From contig SVOV01000006.1 of NCBI GenBank assembly GCA_015066205.1, forward strand, positions 1-64,000: 64,000 nt of DNA, given 5' to 3'. The notes beneath the pieces were generated by a model that worked only from the letters and a program-made list of their open reading frames with translations, ran no database searches and was not told the DNA's origin. Of this stretch, positions 48,431-58,490 are shown piece after piece. This DNA comes from Oscillospiraceae bacterium. GTDB taxonomy: Bacteria > Bacillota > Clostridia > Oscillospirales > Acutalibacteraceae. The first letter of the stretch is position 1. Every line of letters starts with the position of its first letter. The position numbers were made by a program, and so were the translations under genes.

Positions 48431-48671
48431 AGCTTTTCTCCTCCATACTTGAATTTTCAGATATTATAGCATCTCCGACATAATAATTCAACTTTAATAA
48501 AGCATTTGTATCTCTGTTTCATTTTTTTTATTATGGAATTTACACTGTTGCTGTATTTATTCTCGAGGTACAGACAATGTGAAATGTATTGCAGATGAAT
48601 AGGATTTTTATATATTGACCTGATGTTATAAAATAGAGTAAAATGTTTTTATAAATTACAGGAGGAGCCGT

Positions 48672-49739
48672 ATGTTTGAAAAGAGTTTAACTATAATTGA
48701 AAACGGGACCGGCTCGGCTTTTCCCTGTGCGGCAGTTGCTGTCGGAACGGGACATAATGTATTTGCCCGCCGTTTTTTCGGAGCTCGTCAGATAAAACCT
48801 TTGAAGCACTTGATTTCAGAGGATACTCTTTTTGATCTGGCATCGCTATCAAAAATTGTTTCAACAACTATGATTGCGTTAAAGCTTATTGAAACAGAAC
48901 AGATAAAGACGGAAGACAAAATCGGTAAATATTTGGGCTTTACGGGAAACTACTCTCAATGTGAGATAGGACATTTGCTGACACATACATCAGGTCTTCC
49001 TGCGGGGCTTCCTTTGTATTTGGTTACTCATAAAAACGGTGATGTGATTAATTCCATTCTTGAATCCGAGCCCTTATATAAAGTCGGAAATGATGTCTGT
49101 TATTCCTGTATGGGATATATAGTGCTACAGAGAATACTTGAAACAGCAGGGAACGAAAGTCTTGATAATTTAGCTCATAAATATGTTTTTACTCCATTAT
49201 CGATGAATAATACCTGTTATAATCCGAACTGTGAAAATGTAGCGGCAACAGAGCTGTATCCTCACAATAAGCAATGGGCTACAGGGCATGTTCACGATGA
49301 AAATGCATATTTTCTCGGCGGAGTTGCGGGAAATGCAGGCGTATTTTCTACTCTTGATGATATGATCTCATTCGTCGGTATGTGTTCTGAAATGGGAATG
49401 ACTAAAAACGGTGAAAAATATCTTAAAAGGGAAGTTTTTGAATCAGCAATAAGAAATTTTACTCCAGGAATGAAAGAAGCAAGAGGACTCGGATTTCAGC
49501 TTAAAAACGGCGTTGATTTCCCCGGCGGAGATTTGCTGTCAGACGGCAGCTACGGTCACACAGGCTTTACGGGAACGAGCTTTTATATTGATAAAGAAAC
49601 TAGACTTTGGGGAGTTCTTCTCACAAATGCCGTGCATTACGGAAGAGAGAACAGGGAAGATTATTTCAAGCTCAGAAGACAGTTTTATGATATGATGGTA
49701 ACTGAATATAAAATAATGAGAAAAGACGGTGAAATATGA
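48672..49739 (+). CDS. Serine hydrolase, beta-lactamase class C fold
   Basis: 355 aa; DLASLSKIVSTTMIALKL SxxK, YSCMGY YxN-like, HTGFTG. Confidence 0.85.
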   Translation: MFEKSLTIIENGTGSAFPCAAVAVGTGHNVFARRFFGARQIKPLKHLISEDTLFDLASLSKIVSTTMIALKLIETEQIKTEDKIGKYLGFTGNYSQCEIGHLLTHTSGLPAGLPLYLVTHKNGDVINSILESEPLYKVGNDVCYSCMGYIVLQRILETAGNESLDNLAHKYVFTPLSMNNTCYNPNCENVAATELYPHNKQWATGHVHDENAYFLGGVAGNAGVFSTLDDMISFVGMCSEMGMTKNGEKYLKREVFESAIRNFTPGMKEARGLGFQLKNGVDFPGGDLLSDGSYGHTGFTGTSFYIDKETRLWGVLLTNAVHYGRENREDYFKLRRQFYDMMVTEYKIMRKDGEI

Positions 49740-50848
49740 AAAATAAGGTTTTATGCGGAGCTGACAGAATAGTCCGTGACGGATATGTATTTAACGGCAG
49801 ATGCGGGCTTATTACAAATCATACAGGTGTGTTGAAAGACCTTGCATCTACCGTTGATATATTAAAAGATGTATGTAATCTTGTTGCTCTTTTCGGTCCG
49901 GAGCACGGTGTAAGAGGAGATAAGCAGGCGGGCGAAAATGTTTCATATTATACCGACCAAAAAAGTGCTTTGCCCGTTTACAGCTTGTATGGTGAAAATA
50001 CTTTTGAAGCGGAAAGAAAAATTTCTTCTCTTGATACTCTTATTTTTGATATTCAGGATGTTGGAGCAAGATTTTATACATATCAATACACTTTGACCGA
50101 TTCAATGAAAATATGCGCCGAAAACGGCGTTAAATGCATTGTTCTTGACCGTCCTAACCCATTGGGCGGTATGAGAGCGGAGGGAACAATTCTTGACAGC
50201 CGCTTTTCTTCTTTTGTCGGAAGATTTCCGACGCCTATAAGAAGCGCTCTTACAATAGGCGAATTCGCTATGATGATGAACGAAACCGAAAGAATAAGCT
50301 GCGATCTGTCTGTTATACCAATGGACGGATGGAAAAGGGATATGTATTTTGATGATACCGATCTTGTGTTTATTCAACCGTCACCGAATATCCCTACTGT
50401 TGATACAGCATTTTCTTATATCGGAACCTGTATTTTTGAAGGGACAAACATTTCCGAGGGCAGAGGAACAACAAAGCCGTTTGAAATGATAGGAGCCCCT
50501 TGGCTCGACAGCGGGAGAGTTATTGATTTGATGGGTAATTGTGACGGTGTAATTCTTCGTGAATGTTCTTTTACACCTACTTTTTCTGACTATAAAGATA
50601 TATTCTGTCACGGAATACAGCTTCATATAACTGACAGAAATCTGTATTCACCGTTTTCAGTAGGAATTAAGCTTTTTGACATAATAAACAGAACTCATAA
50701 AGAATTTGAAATCGAGCCATTCTTATTTAATCTTACAGGAACCGATGAAATTATTAAACCTGATTTCTCGGCAGAGGATTTTATAAAAAGAGAAACAGAA
50801 AAAACAATACAATGGCGGAATTTTTCAAAAAAGTGGCATATGTATTAA
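49736..50848 (+). CDS. namZ: DUF1343 / NamZ-like exo-beta-N-acetylmuramidase
   Basis: 370 aa; GLITNHTGV, LFGPEHGVRGD, DIQDVGARFYTYQYTL, LDRPNPLGG; ATGA overlap with upstream gene. Confidence 0.88.
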   Translation: MKNKVLCGADRIVRDGYVFNGRCGLITNHTGVLKDLASTVDILKDVCNLVALFGPEHGVRGDKQAGENVSYYTDQKSALPVYSLYGENTFEAERKISSLDTLIFDIQDVGARFYTYQYTLTDSMKICAENGVKCIVLDRPNPLGGMRAEGTILDSRFSSFVGRFPTPIRSALTIGEFAMMMNETERISCDLSVIPMDGWKRDMYFDDTDLVFIQPSPNIPTVDTAFSYIGTCIFEGTNISEGRGTTKPFEMIGAPWLDSGRVIDLMGNCDGVILRECSFTPTFSDYKDIFCHGIQLHITDRNLYSPFSVGIKLFDIINRTHKEFEIEPFLFNLTGTDEIIKPDFSAEDFIKRETEKTIQWRNFSKKWHMY

Positions 50849-50885
50849 TTACTAAAATGCATTAATTAGTAATTTAAATAACTAT

Positions 50886-50920
50886 AACAACGGAGTCATT
50901 ATTTGGGCTCCGTTGTTACG
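50886..50920. terminator. Terminator after namZ-like gene
   Basis: AACAACGGAG...GCTCCGTTGTT. Confidence 0.75.
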
Positions 50921-50928
50921 TTTTTATG

Positions 50929-51180
50929 TTACTTTGTAAGCTCTTCCGATAATTTTTCGCTGTTATAATAAAGCCAATTTAAAAAGTTATTTATGAGTTT
51001 TGCAATAGCTTTATAAGTGTCAGGAATATCTACAAGTTCATCAGGACGATAATTACATATGCAAACGGTGCAGACTTGCGTTCCGTTCAGGAAATTCTCG
51101 GGTACAGCAGTGTTGCAACAACGGAGATATACACCGAGGTGACGACGAAGCGAAAAAAAGCAAGTACTTAATAAGTATAA
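50929..51180 (-). pseudogene. Start-less ORF remnant of unknown protein
   Basis: 84 open codons with no ATG/GTG/TTG start: ...[72 protein letters not shown]. Confidence 0.4.
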
Positions 51181-51427
51181 CTATAGAAATAAACTATAAA
51201 TAACATATAAATATTAAAGCTATCGTAAATTTAAGAGTAATTCAATTCACTTTGCAAAAACGCTCTATTTTTCGACAAAAATGCTTATTATCCGCACAAA
51301 GCAAACTCAAGACAGAAGGTAATTAATATTAGTGTATCAAGCAAAACATAAAACTGTCATCAACTATATTATGAACAATCCAACTATAAGGTGATTTAAT
51401 ATCTCCAAACAAGTCATTGATTTATTT

Positions 51428-52585
51428 TTGAAAAATTGGTACGATACAGACAACAACAGCGCTGTTGATTTCTTTAAGGAGTTGACTAAAATGACAATCA
51501 ATATTGGCGAAACAATAAAATCAATGCGTAAGAACAAAAGTATAACTCAGGAGACGCTTGCGAATTTTCTCGGTGTTAGCAATCAGAGCATAAGCAAATG
51601 GGAGCGTAATGAAACATATCCCGATATTACTATGCTTCCTGCAATAGCTTCTTTTTTCGGCACAAGCGTTGACAATCTTCTTTGTATTAACAAAATTGAA
51701 CAGGAACAAAAAATTCAGTATTATTGCAATGAGTATTCAAGGCTTTGGAGTGAGCATAAATCCGATGATGTGACGGCATTAATGAAGCAAGCGGTGTGTG
51801 AATTCCCCGGTAATTTTGATTTACTTGTAAAATATCTGAACTGCCTTACAAATGCACAGCTCAATGCAAATCGTTTGCTTGAGGTCAGAGATGAGGCACA
51901 GAATATTTATGACTTAATTCAAGAGCAGTGCACAACCGATAGCATCAGAATTTGGACAAAGAAGCTGATGTGCAGATATCTGAGCAGATTAAGTGTGATT
52001 GATACAAGCGGAGTAGATATAACCCATGCCGAAAAAGTATTGTCGGGTATGCCATTAATGCAGAACTCAAGAGATATTGAAGCTATGTATATTTATCACA
52101 ATGATGCAGAAAAAAGGAAACAAGCCTGTGCAAACGGTGTTTCTGAGCTTTTAAGATTACTTGGTGAAACCATGTTCAGAACTTATGAGGAGCCTACGGA
52201 CTATGATGAAAAGGTTTTAGAGAGTTTTATCGATTTGCTGAAAGCTGTTATGCCAGATGAGGATTACGGAAAGAGCTTCAATCATATTATTTACAATTAT
52301 GGTTATCTCGGTGTAAAGAGATATTTGAATGGTAACGAAGAAAGTGCCATCAGATGCTTTGAGGAAGAAGTGAGACTTGCCAAAGCTTTTGACAGTTTAC
52401 CTGACATTTCCGTAAGTACATCGCCTGTTGTAAATGGTGCAATATTTGAAAAGACAAAAACAAATCTCGGAACGAGTAAAATGCAGAGCAGAGTAAAGCA
52501 CCTTTTGACAAACAGATATCCGCTTTCAGAAGAATTCAGAGAGAAACCTGCATTCAAAAAATTGATAAACAGTATTGAGTGCTAA
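51428..52585 (+). CDS. XRE-family regulator with long C-terminal helical domain (start probably ~51491)
   Basis: ETIKSMRKNKSITQETLANFLGVSNQSISKWERNETYPDITMLPAIASFFGTSVDNLL. Confidence 0.88.
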   Translation: MKNWYDTDNNSAVDFFKELTKMTINIGETIKSMRKNKSITQETLANFLGVSNQSISKWERNETYPDITMLPAIASFFGTSVDNLLCINKIEQEQKIQYYCNEYSRLWSEHKSDDVTALMKQAVCEFPGNFDLLVKYLNCLTNAQLNANRLLEVRDEAQNIYDLIQEQCTTDSIRIWTKKLMCRYLSRLSVIDTSGVDITHAEKVLSGMPLMQNSRDIEAMYIYHNDAEKRKQACANGVSELLRLLGETMFRTYEEPTDYDEKVLESFIDLLKAVMPDEDYGKSFNHIIYNYGYLGVKRYLNGNEESAIRCFEEEVRLAKAFDSLPDISVSTSPVVNGAIFEKTKTNLGTSKMQSRVKHLLTNRYPLSEEFREKPAFKKLINSIEC

Positions 52586-52718
52586 ATGGAAAATTCGCAC
52601 CGTAGCAGATTGCTATGGTGCGGATTACTGTTTATAAGAAACTCATGAAATATTGAAATACATTTCATTTTATGCTATCATTAAAATATAAAATCATAAA
52701 AGGAAGCGTTATGCTGAT

Positions 52719-53201
52719 ATGTATAAAAGCATCTTTGATTATATTGATGAAAATTTAAGCGGTGATATGAAGCAGACTGCTTTAGATTTTGCTAATTATT
52801 TACAGGATAGCTGTGTTGAGTTTATAAAAGACAACGGTTATTGGAAAGACAAAATATATTATCTTTGCAAATTTAACGGTGAATATGTTTGTTTTATAGC
52901 AATTAAAGACACGGATGAACCTGAAAATCACTGGACAATATGGTCTGAGGACAGTAATGCCTACGAAGATGTAACTGTTGATGATAGTGTAAAAATTGCA
53001 GCGTGGAAATATGTTGACCATTGCGGTAATTGTGGCTCTTGTGGTGGTGGAAAAACTAAAAATATCTTTGGTAGAGTTTTTGACGATGTATGCGGTTGCA
53101 CTTTCCGTATTGATAATGCAATTCAAAATGATTTACCGTTTTTGAAGAAAATGATTGAATTTCGAATTGATGAAATTTCAAATAATGGAGCATCGCTATG
53201 A
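52719..53201 (+). CDS. Conserved hypothetical protein with CxxCxxCGGGK motif
   Basis: 160 aa; HCGNCGSCGGGKTKNIFG. Confidence 0.6.
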   Translation: MYKSIFDYIDENLSGDMKQTALDFANYLQDSCVEFIKDNGYWKDKIYYLCKFNGEYVCFIAIKDTDEPENHWTIWSEDSNAYEDVTVDDSVKIAAWKYVDHCGNCGSCGGGKTKNIFGRVFDDVCGCTFRIDNAIQNDLPFLKKMIEFRIDEISNNGASL

Positions 53202-53974
53202 ATTTACATAAAGAAAGTGAAATGTTCAACCAAGCTGCAGAGTATTATGACAAATACCGCCCCGGTTATCCGCAAGAAATTATAGAATCTTTGATATCTG
53301 TAACGGGTATAACTGAGGGCTCTGATTTATTGGAAATTGGTTGCGGAAGCGGTAAGGCGACAGAACAACTTACCGGGAATGGTTTTAACATTTTAGGTAT
53401 AGATCCCGGTGAAGATTTGGTTCGTATCGGCAACGAGCGATTCAAAAATGAAAATATAAACTTTATAAAAGGTAGATTTGAAGAACATGACTTCGGTCAG
53501 AAAAAGTTTGATGTTGTGTATGCAGCTCAGTCATTCCATTGGGTTCCTCAGCCAGTCGGATATCAGAAGTGTGCCGATGTTATTAAAGAAAATGGGTATT
53601 TAGCTTTGTTTTGGAATATGTATATCCTTTATGATAACGATTTGGGCAAAGAACTGCTTGAAATATCCAAACGTTATGGTGGCATAGCAGATTTTGTTTC
53701 AGAATACGAATGCGAAAACAGAATTGCATCTATCGTATCACAAATAGTTGGTTCCAAACTTTTTGAAAAGCCGACTGTAATCAGAAAACTGTGGGAACAG
53801 AACTATACGGCTGATGAATTTTACGGTTTTGCATTAACGGGTAACAGATTTATGCAAAACTCAGACGAAGATAAGAAAAAAGCTTATAACGACATTGTTG
53901 CTTTAGCAGAAAAGAACGGAGGTATCATAGCACGCCCATATTTATGTGTTTTGTATATTACAAAGAAAAAGTAA
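53198..53974 (+). CDS. Class I SAM-dependent methyltransferase
   Basis: 258 aa; DLLEIGCGSGKATEQL, AAQSFHWV. Confidence 0.85.
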   Translation: MNLHKESEMFNQAAEYYDKYRPGYPQEIIESLISVTGITEGSDLLEIGCGSGKATEQLTGNGFNILGIDPGEDLVRIGNERFKNENINFIKGRFEEHDFGQKKFDVVYAAQSFHWVPQPVGYQKCADVIKENGYLALFWNMYILYDNDLGKELLEISKRYGGIADFVSEYECENRIASIVSQIVGSKLFEKPTVIRKLWEQNYTADEFYGFALTGNRFMQNSDEDKKKAYNDIVALAEKNGGIIARPYLCVLYITKKK

Positions 53975-54035
53975 TTTGTCCATATAAATCAAGAAAAGAA
54001 ATTGATTTGTTGATATCATATTTCAAGGGTGCCGT

Positions 54036-54920
54036 ATGTTCGATTTAGAAATAGTTGTTGCTACTCAGAAATACATAAAGTTACATCATAACGATGCTGA
54101 TTTCAGTATTGAAAACATCTGTCATGCCATCGGATATTCCCGCCGTCAGCTTGACAGATTGTTTCATAAATTCTTGCAGACAACTCTTTATGAATATGTA
54201 AATGCTATTGTTTTAAGTAAAAGTGCAGAGAAGCTGATTACCACAGTTGATAATGTGCTTGATGTAGCTTTAGACAGCCATTTCACTTCCCACGAAGGTT
54301 ATACAAGGTCATTTGCAAAACGGTTTTCTGTTACTCCTGATGAGTACCGTAAAAGTCCGATTGCAATACCTTTGTACATCGGTCACCCTGCAAATCATTA
54401 TTATATCTTGAAAGAAGGACGAGAAATGGAAAGCACATCAATCTGTACTGTAACACCTGTAAACAGACCGAAAAGAAAACTTATTTTTCTGCCGTCAAAA
54501 TCGGCAACAGGGTATTTATCTTATTGTGAAGAAGTAGGGTGTGATTGGGAGGGGCTTCAGAACAGTATCCCTGAAAAGTTTGATACCGCCGCAATTCTTG
54601 AATTGCCTGATTTTTTACAAGAGGACGGTTACAGCAATATTGCTTCAGGTGTTGATGTTCCTTTGGATTATAATAAGCCTTTGCCCGACGGCTACAAAAC
54701 AGCAGAACTTCCCGAATGCACATTACTTTATTTTCAGAGTGAGCCTTATGATAATCCCGATGATTTTGGCGTTTACATCGGTAAGGTTTACAAGGCATTG
54801 GAAAATTATAACTTTGAACGCTACGGTTATAAACTTGCAAACAATATCGCTCCGACTTTCAACTTCGGCGCCGAGACCGATGTCGGTGCAAGAATTGCTG
54901 TTCCGGTTGTCAGAATTTAA
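54036..54920 (+). CDS. AraC-family regulator with GyrI-like effector domain
   Basis: 294 aa; AraC HTH FSIENICHAIGYSRRQLDRLFHKF, GyrI-like C-terminal half. Confidence 0.8.
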   Translation: MFDLEIVVATQKYIKLHHNDADFSIENICHAIGYSRRQLDRLFHKFLQTTLYEYVNAIVLSKSAEKLITTVDNVLDVALDSHFTSHEGYTRSFAKRFSVTPDEYRKSPIAIPLYIGHPANHYYILKEGREMESTSICTVTPVNRPKRKLIFLPSKSATGYLSYCEEVGCDWEGLQNSIPEKFDTAAILELPDFLQEDGYSNIASGVDVPLDYNKPLPDGYKTAELPECTLLYFQSEPYDNPDDFGVYIGKVYKALENYNFERYGYKLANNIAPTFNFGAETDVGARIAVPVVRI

Positions 54921-54936
54921 CATATCCGATGAGAGT

Positions 54937-54974
54937 AAAACAGCTGCCGCAGTCCTTTGCGGCAGCTGTTTTTC
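54937..54974. terminator. Convergent terminator
   Basis: ACAGCTGCCGCA...TGCGGCAGCTGTTTTT. Confidence 0.8.
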
Positions 54975-54982
54975 AGAAACAA

Positions 54983-55831
54983 TTATTTATATTGATACAC
55001 TTTTACATAGTCTACAATGAAGAAGGAATCTTCAGCAGGCTTGTTTTCTCTTTCAGACGGGATACCGTTTTCACCGCGCATTTCAACAGAAAGAATAAGA
55101 TATTCTTCATTCTGACTTACACCGCCGAAATCAGTGCGGAATGTTTCAACACCGTTGATATAGAAAATGTATTCATTTTCATTCCATTCAAGGCCATATG
55201 TGTTATAGTTTTCATAGGGGTTGTTATTGATTAAAAACTGTGTTGCACCGTGGGATTTGTGTGCTTCGTTATAGCCGTCGAAATGCAGATTTGATGTAAT
55301 GCTGTGAGGCTTTCTTTTTCCGTAGCAATCGCTTTCAAATATGTCAATTTCTGTGCCGTCTTTTCCCGAGCCGTCTTCTTCATAAACGCCGTCATTCATA
55401 AGCCAGAAGGCACTCCATATATCTGCGCCCTCAGGTAATATGCAGCGGCACTCGAAATATCCGAATTTCTGGCTGAAGCCGTTCGGCGCATCTGAATCGG
55501 TATCAATACCCGCTGTGTACCAGCCTGCACCTTTACCGCCCATTCCGTCTTCAATATATGTTACCGGAATAACAAGATTTCCGTTTTCGGTATATGCAAG
55601 ATTCTGATTCCAATAGCTGCCTTTTCTTGCTTCTGTTGTGTTTCCGTACTGATAATGACCTGACCATACGCTGCGGTCAAGTTCACCTGTAAATTCTTCT
55701 TCAAAAGTAAGCTCAAATACATCCATATTGACTTTTTGTCCCATTGGTCTGCAGGGGATGTCAAGTGCAACGCAGAGAGTAATGATAAGTGAGCAAATGA
55801 ACGCTGTGATTCTGCTGAATAATGCTGTCAT
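54983..55831 (-). CDS. GH16-family glycoside hydrolase, secreted
   Basis: 282 aa; signal peptide; catalytic EIDIFES; WSAFWLM. Confidence 0.88.
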   Translation of the reverse strand: MTALFSRITAFICSLIITLCVALDIPCRPMGQKVNMDVFELTFEEEFTGELDRSVWSGHYQYGNTTEARKGSYWNQNLAYTENGNLVIPVTYIEDGMGGKGAGWYTAGIDTDSDAPNGFSQKFGYFECRCILPEGADIWSAFWLMNDGVYEEDGSGKDGTEIDIFESDCYGKRKPHSITSNLHFDGYNEAHKSHGATQFLINNNPYENYNTYGLEWNENEYIFYINGVETFRTDFGGVSQNEEYLILSVEMRGENGIPSERENKPAEDSFFIVDYVKVYQYK

Positions 55832-55983
55832 ATTTATTCCTCCTATTATTTTCTATTCATATATTACAATAAATGTATTTATTTTGTCAAATTCATTAAA
55901 TACTGCTTTAGAAATAATTTATTTGTTGAATTTTTTTGAAATATTAATTATACTGAAATCAAGAAACTTTAAGAGGGATCAGA

Positions 55984-57000
55984 ATGCCGCTGCATATTGT
56001 AAGACAGGATATAACAAAAATTGAAGTTGATGCCATTGTCAACACAACAAACGAACAAATGATAGGCTACAGCGGAGTCGATAAAGCTGTACACACTAAA
56101 GCAGGTGCCGAGCTTGAAAAGGAATGCGAAAAATTACGACCTCTCGGGCTTGGTGAAGTTAAGATTTCGGGCGGATATGATCTTCCTGCAAAATACATTA
56201 TTCATACATCGGGCCCTGTATGGCGAGGAGGTCTTTCGGGCGAGAAGAGCATTCTTAAGTCCTGCTATTATGAAGCTCTTAAATTATCCGTTGAAAAAGG
56301 CTTTGAAACTGTCGCCTTTCCACTGATCTCTTCGGGTGCATACGGATATCCCAAGGATCAGGTGTTGAAATTTGCAGTACAGGTCATATCGGACTTTCTC
56401 AAGGAAAATGAACTAACGGTCTATCTTTGTGTTTTTGACCGTACATCTTATGAGTTCAGCCGTGCTTTGTTTTGTGATATCACAGATTATCTTAACTCCG
56501 ATATTGAAGCTGTATCAAATATATCTTCATTGCCAAAAAGAAAAAGGGCGTCTGTTTTTCCGTCGGTGTATTCTGCGGATGAATGCAGTGCCGTTCTTTC
56601 TTGCCGCGAAAGCTCAAATGATGAAGATAAGTCTTTTGAAGAATATATGAAAAATATGGATAAACCATTTTCATATAAATTATTTGATCTCATCGATAAA
56701 AGCGGAATGACAGATGTCGAATGCTATAAAAAGGCAAATATTGACAAAAAGACATTTTCAAAGATAAAATGCAATCCTGATACTTACCGCCCCTCAAAGC
56801 AGACTGCTGTTGCATTTGCTATCGCATTAAAGCTTGACCTTGATGAAACTCAGGAGCTTTTAGCATCAGCGGGACTGACTTTATCAAAAAGCTTTACATT
56901 TGATAAGATTATCAGATACTTTATTCAAAAAGGTATTTATGATGTATTTGAAATCAACGAAGCTCTGTTTGAATTCGATCAGACCTTACTTGGTTGTTAA
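55984..57000 (+). CDS. Macro-domain protein with C-terminal helical/HTH-like extension
   Basis: 338 aa; VDAIVNTTNEQMIGYSGVDKAVH, AFPLISSGAYGYP; C-terminal TDVECYKKANIDKKTFSKI. Confidence 0.8.
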   Translation: MPLHIVRQDITKIEVDAIVNTTNEQMIGYSGVDKAVHTKAGAELEKECEKLRPLGLGEVKISGGYDLPAKYIIHTSGPVWRGGLSGEKSILKSCYYEALKLSVEKGFETVAFPLISSGAYGYPKDQVLKFAVQVISDFLKENELTVYLCVFDRTSYEFSRALFCDITDYLNSDIEAVSNISSLPKRKRASVFPSVYSADECSAVLSCRESSNDEDKSFEEYMKNMDKPFSYKLFDLIDKSGMTDVECYKKANIDKKTFSKIKCNPDTYRPSKQTAVAFAIALKLDLDETQELLASAGLTLSKSFTFDKIIRYFIQKGIYDVFEINEALFEFDQTLLGC

Positions 57001-57617
57001 TAAAGGAGATTACTATGGATATCAAAGAATTAAAGTGGATAAGAGAGCCCTCGGAATATAAAATTTCCGAAGAAAAAATTGAAATTATTACAGAGCCGCA
57101 TACGGATTTATGGCAGAGGACATATTATCATTTCAGAAATGACAATGCGCCTGTTTTACAGTGGGGAACAGATGAAAAGTATTTTTCCTTTACAGTAAAA
57201 ACTGAATTTTTCTCAAAGCACAGATTCGATCAGTGCGGAATCGTAATGTATCTTGACTCCGATAATTGGCTTAAAGCTTCCGTAGAATATGAAAATGATA
57301 CTTTTCAGCATTTGGGCAGTGTTGTTACCAATAACGGTTATTCAGACTGGGCAACAACAGAAATTCCCGCTGATGTAAAATCAATGTGGTATCGTTTCAG
57401 CAGAAGAGAGGATGATTACTGTATTGAATGTTCACAGGACGGTGTGCGTTTTTGTCAGATGAGAGTCTGTCATATGTTCTGCGGCGGTGGCAGTATTAAA
57501 TTCGGTATTTATGCCTGCAGTCCTGAGGATTCATCCTTCAGAGCAGTATTTACAGAACTTAATGTCGGTGAATGCCGATGGGCGGAACATAACGGTCAGA
57601 AGCCTGATGATATATAA
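56994..57617 (+). CDS. DUF1349-type concanavalin-like protein
   Basis: 207 aa; QCGIVMYLDSDNWLKASVEYE, WYRFSRREDDYCIECSQDG. Confidence 0.8.
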   Translation: MLIKEITMDIKELKWIREPSEYKISEEKIEIITEPHTDLWQRTYYHFRNDNAPVLQWGTDEKYFSFTVKTEFFSKHRFDQCGIVMYLDSDNWLKASVEYENDTFQHLGSVVTNNGYSDWATTEIPADVKSMWYRFSRREDDYCIECSQDGVRFCQMRVCHMFCGGGSIKFGIYACSPEDSSFRAVFTELNVGECRWAEHNGQKPDDI

Positions 57618-57723
57618 TTTTTCAGATGTAAGCATCTTCGCTCTTTCAGAATAATACAGAGCTTTCTTTTGATTCGGGAAAAAAGGTCTACCGTCAAGCG
57701 ACCATTTTTATGAAAATCCTTGA

Positions 57724-57761
57724 TATAATAACGGCTGTAAGGAGAATATCCTACAGCCGTT
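57724..57761 (+). promoter_or_regulatory. -10 box plus immediate stem-loop upstream of vWA gene
   Basis: TATAAT 57724-57729, then AACGGCTGTAAGGA/TCCTACAGCCGTT stem (one bulge). Confidence 0.45.
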
Positions 57762-57788
57762 AATTAATATTAAAAGGAGAAATGAATT

Positions 57789-58439
57789 ATGGAAAAAAAG
57801 AATAATACTACGGAGCTTGTTTTTATCCTCGACAGAAGCGGTTCAATGGCAGGACTTGAAAAGGATACTATCGGGGGATTCAATGCAATGATAGAAAAGC
57901 AGAAGAAGGAAAAAGGGGAGTGCCTTGTTTCAACCGTACTTTTTGATAATACATCTGAGGTTATTCACGATAGGGTAAAACTTTCTGAAATACGGCCGAT
58001 GAATGAAGAAGAGTATTATGTAAGAGGATGTACTGCTCTTATTGATGCTATAGGCGGTGCAATCCATCATATCGGAAATGTTCATAAGTATGCAAGAAAA
58101 GAAGATGTTCCTGAGCATACAATGTTTATCATTACAACCGACGGAATGGAAAATGCAAGTCATCGCTACAGCAGTGAGGATGTTAAAAGAATGATAGAAA
58201 GACAAAAGTCGAAATACGGATGGGAATTTCTCTTCATTGGCGCTAATATAGATGCTGTTGAAACTGCTGCCCGTTACGGTATTGAAAAAGACAGAGCCGT
58301 TGATTACAGAGCTGACAGAGAGGGTACTGCAGTATTATATTCGGCAGTTTCTGATGCAGTTTGCGAAATCAGAAGCAATAAAGCTGTATCTGAAAGCTGG
58401 AGAAAGAAAATAGAATTTGACAATAATAACAGAAAATAA
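57789..58439 (+). CDS. von Willebrand factor A domain protein
   Basis: 216 aa; MIDAS VFILDRSGSM, ITTDGMEN. Confidence 0.88.
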   Translation: MEKKNNTTELVFILDRSGSMAGLEKDTIGGFNAMIEKQKKEKGECLVSTVLFDNTSEVIHDRVKLSEIRPMNEEEYYVRGCTALIDAIGGAIHHIGNVHKYARKEDVPEHTMFIITTDGMENASHRYSSEDVKRMIERQKSKYGWEFLFIGANIDAVETAARYGIEKDRAVDYRADREGTAVLYSAVSDAVCEIRSNKAVSESWRKKIEFDNNNRK

Positions 58440-58449
58440 GCATATAAAC

Positions 58450-58482
58450 AAAAAAGGCAAAGAGTCCAAACTCTTTGCCTTG
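58450..58482. terminator. Convergent terminator
   Basis: AAGGCAAAGAGT-N5-ACTCTTTGCCTT. Confidence 0.8.
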
Positions 58483-58490
58483 ATTTTATA

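Noticed and set aside
50860-51420. Candidate structured ncRNA in the long intergenic region
   Set aside because: AT-rich with no convincing stem organisation by eye; the left half is better explained as an ORF remnant
54541-55020. 159-aa plus-strand ORF
   Set aside because: Alternate frame of the AraC/GyrI gene running through its terminator
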